DNA of 64,000 bases from Amycolatopsis pretoriensis. Lineage in GTDB: Bacteria; Actinomycetota; Actinomycetes; Mycobacteriales; Pseudonocardiaceae. The stretch is taken from positions 1 to 64,000 of the forward strand of contig NZ_FNUJ01000016.1 in the NCBI RefSeq assembly GCF_900107925.1, written 5' to 3'. Under the pieces are notes generated by a model. It made no database searches, was not told the DNA's origin, and saw only the letters and a list, made by a program, of their open reading frames with translations. Shown piece after piece: positions 52,590 through 61,339 of this stretch (the first letter of the stretch is position 1; each line of letters opens with the position of its first letter). A program made the position numbers and the translations under genes.

Positions 52590-53807
52590 CTATCGAGCGA
52601 GCATCGGTACCGAAACGAAGTCCGCCAGCGCCTGCTGGCCCGCCGCGTTCGCGTGGATTCCGTCGCCGTTGTCGTACGCCGGGAGGATCGTGTTCGGCCT
52701 CAACGGGTCCTTCAACACCACGTCGAAGTCCACCACGCCGGAACACGTGCCGCCGCAGGAAGCCCAGCGGGACACGAACAGCCCGATCTCGTGACGCGCC
52801 AGGTTGGCCGCGTCGCTGTAGCCCGGCCGGGGCGTGCTCGGCGTTGCGTACACCGCGATCCCCGCCGCTCGCAGGCGCTGGAACACCGCTCGGTAGCTGT
52901 CCAGGATCGTTGCCGCGTCGCAGCCGTACGCGAGGTCGTTCGTTCCGTAGTAGTAGATCACCGACTTGACGCCGTGCAGGGCCAGGACGTCGCGGTCGAG
53001 GCGGCTTCCCGCGTCCAGCCCGGCCACCGATGGCGGCATCCCCGGGCACGTCGGGGCGCTCGTCGTGCCCGAGACACCCGCGTTCGCGACCGCCAGCGAC
53101 GCCGGGACGAGGCGTCGGGCCAGGTCGTCCGTCCAGCGCTTGTCCGCACCCAGCTGGGTGCAGCCCGGGCCGCAGTTCGTGCTGCCGATCCCGTCCACCA
53201 CCGAACTGCCGAACGGGACCACCGTGCCCTGCAACGACGCGTTGTGCACGTCGACCGCGCTGACCACGTACGTCGAACCGACCGTCGACGTGAACGCCGC
53301 GCCCGATGCGTCGGCCGTGTGGTCGCCCGCGCCGGCCGCCGTCACGTAGTTGTCCCGCAGGGCCGCGCCGTGGCGGCCGGGGACCGCCGTGCCCTCGACC
53401 GACATGCTCACGGCCAGGTTCGTGTCCGGCCTCGTCACCAGGCGGGTCTCGTCGCTCCACACCTCGCCGCCGGCCGGGATGGTGACCGACCGGCGGCCGG
53501 TGAACAGCAGGTCGCGCGCTCCCGGGACGTCGGCGCCGGACGTGCTGAGGCCGGCCGTGGCGTGCCCGATCGTCAGCGGACCGGTGCCGAACGTGTTCTG
53601 CAGCCGGACGCGTACCGCGTCGCCGCCCTGGCTCAGGTGGGTGATCATCCGCAGCGACTGGTTCGACACCGGGGCGTCGGCGTGGCCGTCCTGCGACTGC
53701 GCCCACGACGTGAACCAGGTGTGTCCCGTGCCGTCCGCTCCCGGCGCCGAAGCGACGACCAACGCGGAAATCGAGGCCAGTACAGCGATCCGATGGACTG
53801 CTCGCAT
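52590..53807 (-). CDS. Secreted SGNH/GDSL hydrolase
   Basis: A 405-aa secreted esterase/lipase-like protein. The signal peptide (1-27) is followed by an N-terminal beta-rich domain (about 28-190) and an SGNH domain. SGNH blocks: block I VVPFGSSVVDG (the serine is present but the usual Asp of GDS is Ser), block III YYGTNDLAYG, block V DGIHANAAG (Asp and His of the triad). The substrate is unknown; the two-domain layout is frequent among actinomycete secreted carbohydrate esterases. Confidence 0.9.
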   Translation of the reverse strand: MRAVHRIAVLASISALVVASAPGADGTGHTWFTSWAQSQDGHADAPVSNQSLRMITHLSQGGDAVRVRLQNTFGTGPLTIGHATAGLSTSGADVPGARDLLFTGRRSVTIPAGGEVWSDETRLVTRPDTNLAVSMSVEGTAVPGRHGAALRDNYVTAAGAGDHTADASGAAFTSTVGSTYVVSAVDVHNASLQGTVVPFGSSVVDGIGSTNCGPGCTQLGADKRWTDDLARRLVPASLAVANAGVSGTTSAPTCPGMPPSVAGLDAGSRLDRDVLALHGVKSVIYYYGTNDLAYGCDAATILDSYRAVFQRLRAAGIAVYATPSTPRPGYSDAANLARHEIGLFVSRWASCGGTCSGVVDFDVVLKDPLRPNTILPAYDNGDGIHANAAGQQALADFVSVPMLAR

Positions 53808-53858
53808 CCGACCGATGGTAGGGAGCCGATCACCGGAGCGACAGGATTCTGTCCGATC

Positions 53859-54050
53859 TTGTCAGCGCCGGCCGAAGTGCAGTTCGATGGCGGGATCCGC
53901 GACGGCCAGGCGAAGTGGGAGCCGGCCGTCAACGCCAACCGCGTCGCCCTGCTGGCCGTCTGCACCGGGCTGATCGCCGCGACGCTCGGCACGCTCGCCG
54001 TGCTGCGGCGGCCGCCGTGGCCGGACCTGACCGGCCGCTGGGAGCGCTAA
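53859..54050 (+). CDS. Possible small single-pass membrane protein
   Basis: An open frame of 57-63 aa (TTG 53859 or GTG 53877) whose second half is a clear TM helix (VALLAVCTGLIAATLGTLAVL) flanked by KWEPAVNANR and RRPPWPDLTGRWER. It looks coding but has no ATG and no strong ribosome-binding site. It lies between two genes on the other strand. Confidence 0.4.
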   Translation: MSAPAEVQFDGGIRDGQAKWEPAVNANRVALLAVCTGLIAATLGTLAVLRRPPWPDLTGRWER

Positions 54051-54886
54051 GCCGCCCCGCCGGCCAGCGCCACGACCCGCCCGAACGGGCCGTTGTAGTA
54101 GTTCTGGTCGCCCGGGAGGCCGCCGCCGCGGGCGAACTGCCAGATGCTCTGCTTGTCCCAGCCCGCGGGGAGCTCCCCCACCTCCGGGCCGTAGCGCGCG
54201 AGCCACAGCGGGTTGGTGTTCCCGAACCCGGACGCGTTACCCGTGCACTGCTTCCACCACGCCGTGCTCGTGTAGATCAGCGCGCTGCGCTTGACCTTCG
54301 CCAGGTACGTCCGGGTGAAGTCGGTGATCCACGCCGTCAGGTCGGCCTGGTTCTTGCCGTAGCAGACATCGCCGTAGGGGTTGTACTCGATGTCCAGCGC
54401 ACCCGGGAGCGTCTTGCCGTCGGAGCGCCAGCCGCCGCCGTGGGCGATGAAGTACTCCGCCTGCTCCGCGCCACCCGAGATGTCGGGCCGGGCGAAGTGG
54501 TACGCGCCGCGGATCATGCCCGCGTTGTGCGCTCCGTCGTACTGCTGGCCGTACTGGGGGTTGACGAACCCGGTGCCCTCGGTCGCCTTGACGTAGGTGA
54601 ACTTCGCGCCGCCCGCCGACGCGGCCGCCCAGTCGACGGCGCCCTGGTGTCCGCTGACGTCGTGCCCGAGCGTCTGGTCGGTCGTGTCGGCCCGGGCCGA
54701 TCCCGGCACCACGCCCTCGTGCAACGCGATCTGCGTGCCCGCGAAGTTCGTGGCCGCGAGCGAGTAGTCCGGCGAAGCTTCCGCGGGGGCCGCCACGGCC
54801 ACCGAGGCGAGCGCGGCCAAGGCGCCCGCCGCGGCGAGCCGGGGCCGCCACCGCTGTTCGTCGTGTCCGGCAACGGTTCGGCTCAT
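54047..54886 (-). CDS. Secreted GH25 lysozyme
   Basis: A 279-aa muramidase of family GH25, hydrolysing the MurNAc-GlcNAc bond of peptidoglycan. The signal peptide is about residues 1-38 (hydrophobic LAAAGALAALASVAVAAPAEA). The GH25 barrel begins with GHDVSGHQGAVDW (catalytic-site Asp), then YVKATEGTGFVNPQYGQQY and GALDIEYNPYG (Asp-x-Glu catalytic pair). ATG at 54886 with GGAG 6 nt upstream; the frame remains open to 54964. Confidence 0.95.
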   Translation of the reverse strand: MSRTVAGHDEQRWRPRLAAAGALAALASVAVAAPAEASPDYSLAATNFAGTQIALHEGVVPGSARADTTDQTLGHDVSGHQGAVDWAAASAGGAKFTYVKATEGTGFVNPQYGQQYDGAHNAGMIRGAYHFARPDISGGAEQAEYFIAHGGGWRSDGKTLPGALDIEYNPYGDVCYGKNQADLTAWITDFTRTYLAKVKRSALIYTSTAWWKQCTGNASGFGNTNPLWLARYGPEVGELPAGWDKQSIWQFARGGGLPGDQNYYNGPFGRVVALAGGAA

Positions 54887-54977
54887 CGGGGCTCCGATCT
54901 CGGTACTGGCACGTCCACAGCCCATGGTGCCTGCCCGTGTCGCTCCCCGCGAGCGATGTGTCACTCGATGTAGTGAT

Positions 54978-56426
54978 CTATAGCTCGGTGGTGATGATCG
55001 CCTCGACCAGGACCTCCCCCACCGGGGTGAGTTCGACGACGCCGTCGTGCGGACGCAGCTCGACGAGCCCCCGCGCGGCCAGCGAACGGAACTTGCCCAG
55101 CCACGGTTCCGCGAACAGCGAACGCCCCGGGAACCGCGCCGCGTGCACGGAATCCCGCAGCGGCTGCAACGTCGTCAGCGCCATCTTCACCGCTCGCGCC
55201 TCCTGGGCTTCGGGGGTGAACCGGGTCGCCGAGCCCAGCGGAATCCGCCCGGCCGACACCGTTTCGACGTAGCGGCGGGAGTTGACGTCGGTGATCGCCT
55301 CGGACGCGCGGCAGCTCGACGACCCGCCCAGCCCGATCGCGACCTCGGGCTCCTGCTTGTCCTGGTCGACCATGATGGCCTTCCACTTCTCGGGGCCCAG
55401 GCCGGCGCGCGCGAAGTACATCGTCGGGTGCTCGGTGTAGCCCGCGGCGCGCAGGCCGCCGGTGAGCAGCTCGCGCATCTGGTACTGCTCGCCGAGCGTC
55501 GGCCAGCGGTGGCCGTCGCGCACCAGCTTGTCCCGGTACGCCGGCAGCTGCCATGCCGCCGGTTTCTCGCCGGTGACGCCGGTGCGGGTGTCGCTGTAGG
55601 ACGCCAGGTGCAGCTTCGTGCACACGACCGCCGTGACCTCGTTCTCCAGCACGACGTCGAGGTCGCGGCGGACGCTGTCGAGGGCCTGGTCCAGCAGGCC
55701 GTACATGAGGTCGATGCTGACCCACTCGAAGTCCAGCGAACGCGCGTTGCGGACGAAGTCGACGCACATCTCCGCCGTGTGCTCGCGACCGCACAGCTCC
55801 AGGACGTGGTCGTCGAACGACTGGACACCGCTGGACAGCTTGGTGCACCCCAGTTCGCGCAGCAGCTCGAGCTTGGCCGGGGTGAACGTGCTCGGGTCGC
55901 CCTCGAACCGGATCGTCGTGTCGGCGGTGAACCCGAACTCCGAGCGGTAGAACTCCAGCAGGCGGCGGATCTCCGGCTCGGGCAGCAACGAGGGCGTGCC
56001 GCCGAAGACGTTGAACTCCCCCACCTCCGCGCCACGCAGGTTCGGCACGGCGTCGAGCCACAGCCGAGCCTCGGCGATGTTCAGGTCGACCCAGTGCTTG
56101 GCTTTCTCGTACTGCACTTCGGGTTTCCCCTTGACCAGCACCACCGGGTACTGGCAGAACCGGCAGCGATAAGCACAGGTGGGGATGTAGGACCAGAGGT
56201 GGATCGGACCCGAAGACGCCAGCTGGGCATCGAGGTCGCGCAGGAAGTCCGCCGGAGCACCGGGGACGTTGCCCGGGAACACGTGCGCCCCGAACGGATC
56301 CTCCTGCACGAAGTCCAGCAGGTGCCGGTTTTCCGGCGCCTCGAGGACGTCAAGCACCGCGGGCCGCGGCCACGCGGGGTCGAGCGCGTGCAGCGAGCCG
56401 ATCGCCTCTTCGTAGGCGAGGGTCAT
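54978..56426 (-). CDS. HemW/HemN-like radical SAM enzyme
   Basis: A 482-aa radical SAM protein of the coproporphyrinogen III oxidase-like (HemW/HemN-like) group. The [4Fe-4S] motif is CAYRCRFC (near residue 85). It is followed by the GGTPSLL glycine-rich SAM block, RFEGDPSTFT, and LSSGVQSFDDHVLELCGR, all typical of the family. A C-terminal winged-helix-like domain ends the protein. True HemW is a haem chaperone, while relatives include radical methylases and natural-product enzymes. Here the gene is coupled (TGATG) to a fusion glycosyltransferase, so a glycan- or nucleoside-modifying role is more likely than haem synthesis. Confidence 0.88.
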   Translation of the reverse strand: MTLAYEEAIGSLHALDPAWPRPAVLDVLEAPENRHLLDFVQEDPFGAHVFPGNVPGAPADFLRDLDAQLASSGPIHLWSYIPTCAYRCRFCQYPVVLVKGKPEVQYEKAKHWVDLNIAEARLWLDAVPNLRGAEVGEFNVFGGTPSLLPEPEIRRLLEFYRSEFGFTADTTIRFEGDPSTFTPAKLELLRELGCTKLSSGVQSFDDHVLELCGREHTAEMCVDFVRNARSLDFEWVSIDLMYGLLDQALDSVRRDLDVVLENEVTAVVCTKLHLASYSDTRTGVTGEKPAAWQLPAYRDKLVRDGHRWPTLGEQYQMRELLTGGLRAAGYTEHPTMYFARAGLGPEKWKAIMVDQDKQEPEVAIGLGGSSSCRASEAITDVNSRRYVETVSAGRIPLGSATRFTPEAQEARAVKMALTTLQPLRDSVHAARFPGRSLFAEPWLGKFRSLAARGLVELRPHDGVVELTPVGEVLVEAIITTEL

Positions 56427-58996
56427 CAGAACACCCCTCCGTTGCCGAAGTAGTTGTGAGCTTCTCCCGATTCGCGGTCTTCGCAGTAGTAGTGGACGAA
56501 CTCGGCGAACCGCGCGGCCGGGACCTCCGCCAGGCACGGCGGAAGCGGCGGCGGGTGACCGATGTCCTCGCCGACGTGCCGGCGCAGGCACGCGAACAGC
56601 TCGTCGGCGAACTCGAAGTACAGCCGGTACGACGGCGTCTTGTAGGCGTGGATCGGCGTGAAGTCGACGACCCGCATCTCGTCGCGGATCTCGGCGATCC
56701 GCCGCGCGAGCCGGGACGCCAGATCGGCGCCGAAGAACGCGATGACGGCGTCGTCCTCCAGCAACCCCGGGGTCAGCAGCACCGGCAGGATCGTGTTCTT
56801 CGGCGTGAAGTCCTTGATGGAGAACTCCCACGCCTGCCGGGCCTCGGCTTCGGACAGGTCCGCGGCGACAGCCGGAGCCGACGGCCGGATGTCGCGCATG
56901 ACGATGATGCCGTCGGAGCCGTAGGCGCGGCCCGCGATGACCTCGTCGATGGCGTGGTCGACGCGGCGCGGGTTGATCTCGACGCGGGAGCGTGGCGCGT
57001 ACGTGATCGCGTCGCCGCCACTGGCGACCTTGATGCCGAAGTCCCAGTCGTCGGAGAGGTGGCTGACGAACTTCCCGTCCTGCAGCTGGTAGAAGATCTC
57101 GATGCCGCCGGCGCGCTCGTAGGCGTCGCGCTCGACGGCGAAGCCCTTGCCGTCCGGGAAGCCGCCGAACAGCGAAAACGTGACCGCGCGGCACCGCAGC
57201 GTCCGCTGGATCGCGTCCCACAGCCGTGGCCGCCCGGTGAAGTGCGCCGCGTTGTAGTAGTAGTCGCAGACGCCGATGGCCGCCTTGCTCGACTCCATCG
57301 CGGCGAACAGCTCGCTCAGCCAGTGCGGGTCGACGCGGCAGTCGGCGTCGGCCGACACGAGATAGAACCGCTCGGCGGGATCGGCGTCGGGCCGGTTGCG
57401 GCTGCGCGCCGCGGCGAAGTCCATGCCCGCCCGCCGCGCACACGACACGCCCTGCTCGGCTTCGGCGATCACGTGCAATGCCAGCTCCGGGTGAGCGGCC
57501 GCGAAAGCGCGCGCGACGGCGACGGTGTCGTCGGTCGAGTTGTTGTCCACCAGCACGACCTCGTAGCGGCTCCTGTCGAGTGGACCGCGCTGGTCGTGCA
57601 GAGTCTGCAGCACCTCCGGGAGGTTCGCGCCTTCGTTGTACACGGGCAGCACGACGGACAGCCGCGTGCCGGCGCCCATCGGTGGCGGGTACAGCCGGTC
57701 GACGAGGTCGGCGGCGACCTCCGTGCCGAAGTGCGCCTGCCCGAGTTCGGAGTTCGCCCGCACCACGTCCGCCCGTTTCCCTTCGTCGGTGATCAGCTCG
57801 GCCACTTCGCGGGCGAACGCCGCGTCCGGCAGGTCGCGGGTCCGGATGTCCAGCACCGGCGCCCGGAACCCCTTGCGGCCGTAGACGACGTCGTACAGCT
57901 CGTACCCGCTGGTGATGTACGGCGTCCCGGACGCGATCGCCTCGCTGACCGGGTTGCCGTAGCTCTCGTAGTCGTAGGAGGTCAGGAACGACACGACGGT
58001 CGCGTGCGCCAGGAGGTCCCGCACCGAGTAGCGGCCGGGGACGCTCGTGTCGTACGGCGTCAGCCAGCCCCCGAACACGACCCGGTCGCGGACACCGAGG
58101 TCTTCGGCCAGGCGTACCAGCCGCGCGTGCTCGGCGGGTGCCTCCGCGACGTCGCCGGCGACGAACAGCCACGTGCCCGGCAGCCGGACCAGCAGGTGCA
58201 GGTCCCGGTCGATGCGCTTCTGCGGGATGATCCGCGTGATCCGGGCCAGCAGCGGGACGTCCGCGGGGATGCCGTGGTCCCGCCGGAAACCCGCGTTGCG
58301 CTCGTCGACGCGTGCGGGCGCGATGGCGAACGCGTTGGGCAGGACGTCGATGTTCCGCAGGCCGGGAACCCACTCCCGGGTCTTCGCCAGCGCCTGCTCG
58401 TGCAGCGCGAAGTAGTGGATGTGCGGTGAATCCCGCGGTGCGGGGACGCCGGGGTACGGGAACCGGCCGTACTTGGCGATGCCCGGTTCGCTCTGCCACA
58501 TCAGGTCGTGGTCGCGCCAGAACACGAACCGGCCGAGCCGGTGCCGGGTGCCGTACCGGCCGATCGCGCGGTAGAGCGCTTCGGTGTAGGCGATGTTCTC
58601 CGGCAGGGTGCCGTTCTCCACCATCACCAGCGTGACGCCGAGCCGCTCCCACGTGGCCACGATGCGCTCGGCCAGTTCGCCGGCGATCCGGTCGATCTCC
58701 GGACGCAGCGTCTCGTCACCGTGCTGGGCGACTTCGCGGAGGGTCCGGTCGACGAACTCGCGGTCGTAGCCGCGGATCCCGTCGACGCCTTCGACGCGGT
58801 CGAGGGTGACCCAGGAAGGCAGCAGCCCGGCTTCGTCGCGGTAGGGCCGGAAGAACGCACCCTTGTCGGGCCGGATGTCGTAGCCGAGGTCGAGGTGGAC
58901 GCGGTGGCCGGGGAACCGGCGCGCCGTCTTGAGGAACTCGACCACGACCCCGGACAGCGCGGTGGCGTCGAAGGACACGCCCCAGAGGACTGACAT
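56426..58996 (-). CDS. GT4-GT2 fusion glycosyltransferase
   Basis: An 856-aa protein with two glycosyltransferase units. Residues 1-425 resemble a GT-B (GT4) enzyme, including PLLARITRIIPQKRIDRDLHL and the donor-binding block ESYGNPVSEAIASGTPYITS. Residues 435-700 are a GT-A (GT2) domain (RLSVVLPVYNEGANLPEVLQTL; VLVDNNSTDDTVAVA) with a DxD-like YLVSADADCRVD. A C-terminal region (700-856) of unknown role ends in EAHNYFGNGGVF. No TM helix or signal is seen. ATG 58996. It is coupled to the radical SAM gene by a TGATG overlap. The sugar donors and acceptor cannot be inferred. Confidence 0.88.
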   Translation of the reverse strand: MSVLWGVSFDATALSGVVVEFLKTARRFPGHRVHLDLGYDIRPDKGAFFRPYRDEAGLLPSWVTLDRVEGVDGIRGYDREFVDRTLREVAQHGDETLRPEIDRIAGELAERIVATWERLGVTLVMVENGTLPENIAYTEALYRAIGRYGTRHRLGRFVFWRDHDLMWQSEPGIAKYGRFPYPGVPAPRDSPHIHYFALHEQALAKTREWVPGLRNIDVLPNAFAIAPARVDERNAGFRRDHGIPADVPLLARITRIIPQKRIDRDLHLLVRLPGTWLFVAGDVAEAPAEHARLVRLAEDLGVRDRVVFGGWLTPYDTSVPGRYSVRDLLAHATVVSFLTSYDYESYGNPVSEAIASGTPYITSGYELYDVVYGRKGFRAPVLDIRTRDLPDAAFAREVAELITDEGKRADVVRANSELGQAHFGTEVAADLVDRLYPPPMGAGTRLSVVLPVYNEGANLPEVLQTLHDQRGPLDRSRYEVVLVDNNSTDDTVAVARAFAAAHPELALHVIAEAEQGVSCARRAGMDFAAARSRNRPDADPAERFYLVSADADCRVDPHWLSELFAAMESSKAAIGVCDYYYNAAHFTGRPRLWDAIQRTLRCRAVTFSLFGGFPDGKGFAVERDAYERAGGIEIFYQLQDGKFVSHLSDDWDFGIKVASGGDAITYAPRSRVEINPRRVDHAIDEVIAGRAYGSDGIIVMRDIRPSAPAVAADLSEAEARQAWEFSIKDFTPKNTILPVLLTPGLLEDDAVIAFFGADLASRLARRIAEIRDEMRVVDFTPIHAYKTPSYRLYFEFADELFACLRRHVGEDIGHPPPLPPCLAEVPAARFAEFVHYYCEDRESGEAHNYFGNGGVF

Positions 58997-59134
58997 CGAT
59001 GTCGGACTCCCGTCTCGGCTTCGCCGTCACTTCCAGCGTACGGGCTGTGGCGGCGTGTGGCCGCGTGAGCAGAGAGCGCTTTCCCCCGCCACGTGGTGGT
59101 TGACCGCGGCGCACGCACGCCCCAGAGTGGCTCC

Positions 59135-60214
59135 ATGAACCGGGCCCTCGGGGTGCTGACCTGCGGCGCCTTCCTCTCGATCGTGCTCGGGGTCTTCGGG
59201 TCCGGGGAGCCCGTGCTCTCCCTCGTGCTGGGCGCGGTCTTCGCCGTGCTCGCCACCGCGGGCTTCGGCTGGGTGCGCACCCGGGGCCACCGGACGTGGG
59301 CGGCCGCGTACGTCGGGGTCCAGCTGCCGCTGGCCTTCGTGACGTTCACGATCAACGCCGGGGTCGGGGCGACGCTGTTCCTCGTCGTGCTGGTCAGCCA
59401 GTGCGTGCTCCTGCGACTGCCGCTGCCGGTCGTCGCGCTGGTCATCGCCGTGGTGCCGCTGGTGCACCTCGGAATGTCGCTCGGTGAAGGGCTGCGGGAA
59501 GGGCTGGGCACGCTGGTTTCGGTGCTGTTCGCGGCCGTCATCACCGAGCTGCTCGTGCGTGAGCAACGCTCGCGCGGCGAACTCGCCGAAGCGCACGAGA
59601 AGCTGCGCGACTACGCGACGCAGGCCGAGCGGCTGGCGACGGCGCAGGAGCGCAACCGCGTCGCGCGCGACATCCACGACGGGCTCGGGCATTCGCTCAC
59701 CGTCGTCCAGATGCAGGTCAAGGCCGCGCGGGCGGTGCTGCCGACCGATCCGGGCAAGGCCGACGAGGTCCTCGCGAAAGCGCAGGAGCAGGCGGAAAAC
59801 GCGCTCGCCGAGGTGCGCCGCTCGGTCAAAGCGTTGCGTGAACCGCGCTCGACGCCGTTGCCGGACGCCCTCCGCGCGCTGGCCTCGGAAGCCGGCGTCC
59901 CGGCCGAGCTGACGATCGCCGGACCCGAACGGCCGCTGCCGGACGAGCACCGCGAAGCCCTGTTCCGGACCGCACAGGAGGGTCTGACGAACGTCCGCAA
60001 GCACGCGGCGGCCGCGCACGTCGACCTCCTGCTCGACTACGCCGACGCGTCCGTGCGGGTTTCGGTGCGGGACGACGGCGTCGGCACCGACGGCACCGCG
60101 TCCGGCTTCGGGCTGGTGGGGCTGCGGGAACGCGCCGAGCAGCTGGGTGGCAAGCTCGCCTTCACCTCGGCGCCCGGCGAGGGCAGCGCGCTGAGCATGG
60201 AGGTCCCGGGATGA
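59135..60214 (+). CDS. NarL-type sensor histidine kinase
   Basis: A 359-aa membrane histidine kinase. There are about six hydrophobic segments (1-145), a coiled linker (SRGELAEAHEKLRDYATQAERLA), a HisKA_3 dimerisation domain with the phosphorylated His in RNRVARDIHDGLGHSLTVV, and a HATPase domain (EGLTNVRKHA; VRDDGVG; GFGLVGLRERAEQLGG). The membrane sensor part has no recognisable ligand domain. ATG at 59135; the open frame extends to 59093. It overlaps the response regulator by ATGA. Confidence 0.94.
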   Translation: MNRALGVLTCGAFLSIVLGVFGSGEPVLSLVLGAVFAVLATAGFGWVRTRGHRTWAAAYVGVQLPLAFVTFTINAGVGATLFLVVLVSQCVLLRLPLPVVALVIAVVPLVHLGMSLGEGLREGLGTLVSVLFAAVITELLVREQRSRGELAEAHEKLRDYATQAERLATAQERNRVARDIHDGLGHSLTVVQMQVKAARAVLPTDPGKADEVLAKAQEQAENALAEVRRSVKALREPRSTPLPDALRALASEAGVPAELTIAGPERPLPDEHREALFRTAQEGLTNVRKHAAAAHVDLLLDYADASVRVSVRDDGVGTDGTASGFGLVGLRERAEQLGGKLAFTSAPGEGSALSMEVPG

Positions 60215-60855
60215 CGCCGGTCCGTGTCCTGCTCGTCGACGACCAGGCCCTGTTCCGCGAAGCCCTCGCCACGCTCCTGGCGACCCACGACGGCATCGAC
60301 GTCGTCGGCGAAGCGGGCAACGGCGACGAAGCACTGACCCAGGTCGCCGCGATCGCCCCGGACGTCGTCCTGATGGACCTGCGCATGCCGGTCCTCGACG
60401 GCGTCTCCGCGACCCGGCGGCTGCGCGGCGAGCACCCCGGCGTCCAGGTCATCGCGCTGACCACGTTCGACGACGACGAAGACGTCTTCGCGGCGTTGCG
60501 CGCGGGCGCGGTCGGGTACCTGCTCAAGGACGTCTCGTCGGCGCGGCTGATCGAGGCCGTGCTGGCGGCCGCGCGCGGGGAGTCCGTGCTGCAGCCGTCG
60601 GTGGCCGCGAAGGTCGTCGCGCGGTTCGCGCAGCTGTCCGAACCGCCGCCCCAGGCTTTGGTGGCGCCGTTGTCGGAACGCGAGCAGGACGTCCTGCGCC
60701 TGCTCGCCGACGGCCGCAGCAACCGGGAGATCGCCGCGAAGCTGTTCCTCGCCGAGGGCACGGTGAAGAACCACGTGACGAACGTGCTGGGCAAGCTCGG
60801 CGCCCGCGACCGCACCCAAGCCGCCCTGCGGGCCCGGGACCTCGGGCTGCTCTGA
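60211..60855 (+). CDS. NarL/LuxR-family response regulator
   Basis: A 214-aa response regulator. The receiver domain (1-125) has the acidic pair DDQ, the phosphorylated Asp in PDVVLMDLRMP, the conserved Thr in LTTFDDDE and the Lys in YLLKDVS. The C-terminal LuxR-type helix-turn-helix (about 150-205) reads LSEREQDVLRLLADGRSNREIA. It is translationally coupled to the kinase. A 16-bp palindrome just downstream, before the next operon, is a candidate target. Confidence 0.95.
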   Translation: MTPVRVLLVDDQALFREALATLLATHDGIDVVGEAGNGDEALTQVAAIAPDVVLMDLRMPVLDGVSATRRLRGEHPGVQVIALTTFDDDEDVFAALRAGAVGYLLKDVSSARLIEAVLAAARGESVLQPSVAAKVVARFAQLSEPPPQALVAPLSEREQDVLRLLADGRSNREIAAKLFLAEGTVKNHVTNVLGKLGARDRTQAALRARDLGLL

Positions 60856-60864
60856 CAGCGGTCA

Positions 60865-60880
60865 CATGACCCGGGTCATG
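60865..60880 (+). promoter_or_regulatory. 16-bp palindromic operator candidate
   Basis: CATGACCCGGGTCATG is a perfect palindrome 10 bp after the response regulator stop and 68 bp before the ATG of the next gene. Its size and symmetry fit a NarL-type regulator dimer. Confidence 0.65.
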
Positions 60881-60948
60881 ACTTCCGGCACGTCCCCCGC
60901 GGGCCGGCACCCGGGATTCTCGTCCAGGACAAAACCTGGAGGGAACCC

Positions 60949-61338
60949 ATGACCACCACCGCACCGGACCGGACCGCCACCCGCAAGCTCGCCCGGTTCA
61001 CCGGCCACTACGTCGAAATGGTCGCCGCCATGCTGATCGGCATGGTCGCGCTGCACCCGCTGTGGCCGCCGGCCTGGCTGGAACGCGCGGACGTCGACGC
61101 GCTCGTCATGGCCACGAACATGACGGTCGCGATGACCGCGGCCATGCTGCTGCGCCGGCACTCATGGCCGCGGATCGCCGAGATGGCCGCCGCGATGTAC
61201 CTGCCGTTCGTCGTGCTGCTCGTGCCGTTCTGGCTCGGCGCGATCTCGGGCGGCACGCTGATGATCGCCGGGCACGTCGTCATGTTCCCGCTGATGCTGG
61301 CCGCCATGGTGTGGCGCCGCACCGAGTACTGGCACTGA
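60949..61338 (+). CDS. Small methionine-rich membrane protein
   Basis: A 129-aa integral membrane protein with about four TM helices. It is unusually rich in Met (MVAAMLIGMVALHP; MATNMTVAMTAAMLL; MAAAMYLPF), with a few His residues next to membrane ends. I do not recognise the family. Met/His-rich membrane helices are sometimes used for copper or silver binding, but that is speculation here. GGAGGG precedes the ATG. The next gene begins 1 nt after its stop. Confidence 0.82.
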   Translation: MTTTAPDRTATRKLARFTGHYVEMVAAMLIGMVALHPLWPPAWLERADVDALVMATNMTVAMTAAMLLRRHSWPRIAEMAAAMYLPFVVLLVPFWLGAISGGTLMIAGHVVMFPLMLAAMVWRRTEYWH

Positions 61339-61339
61339 C

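Noticed and set aside
54978..56426. Radical SAM protein as housekeeping HemW/HemN
   Set aside because: Coupling to a fusion glycosyltransferase and absence of haem or heat-shock (hrcA/dnaJ) neighbours argue against it, though sequence alone cannot exclude it.
56426..56460. Pediocin-like YGNGV resemblance in the NYFGNGGVF tail of the fusion glycosyltransferase
   Set aside because: The match is short, at the end of an 856-aa enzyme, with no leader, cysteines or immunity gene. Chance similarity.
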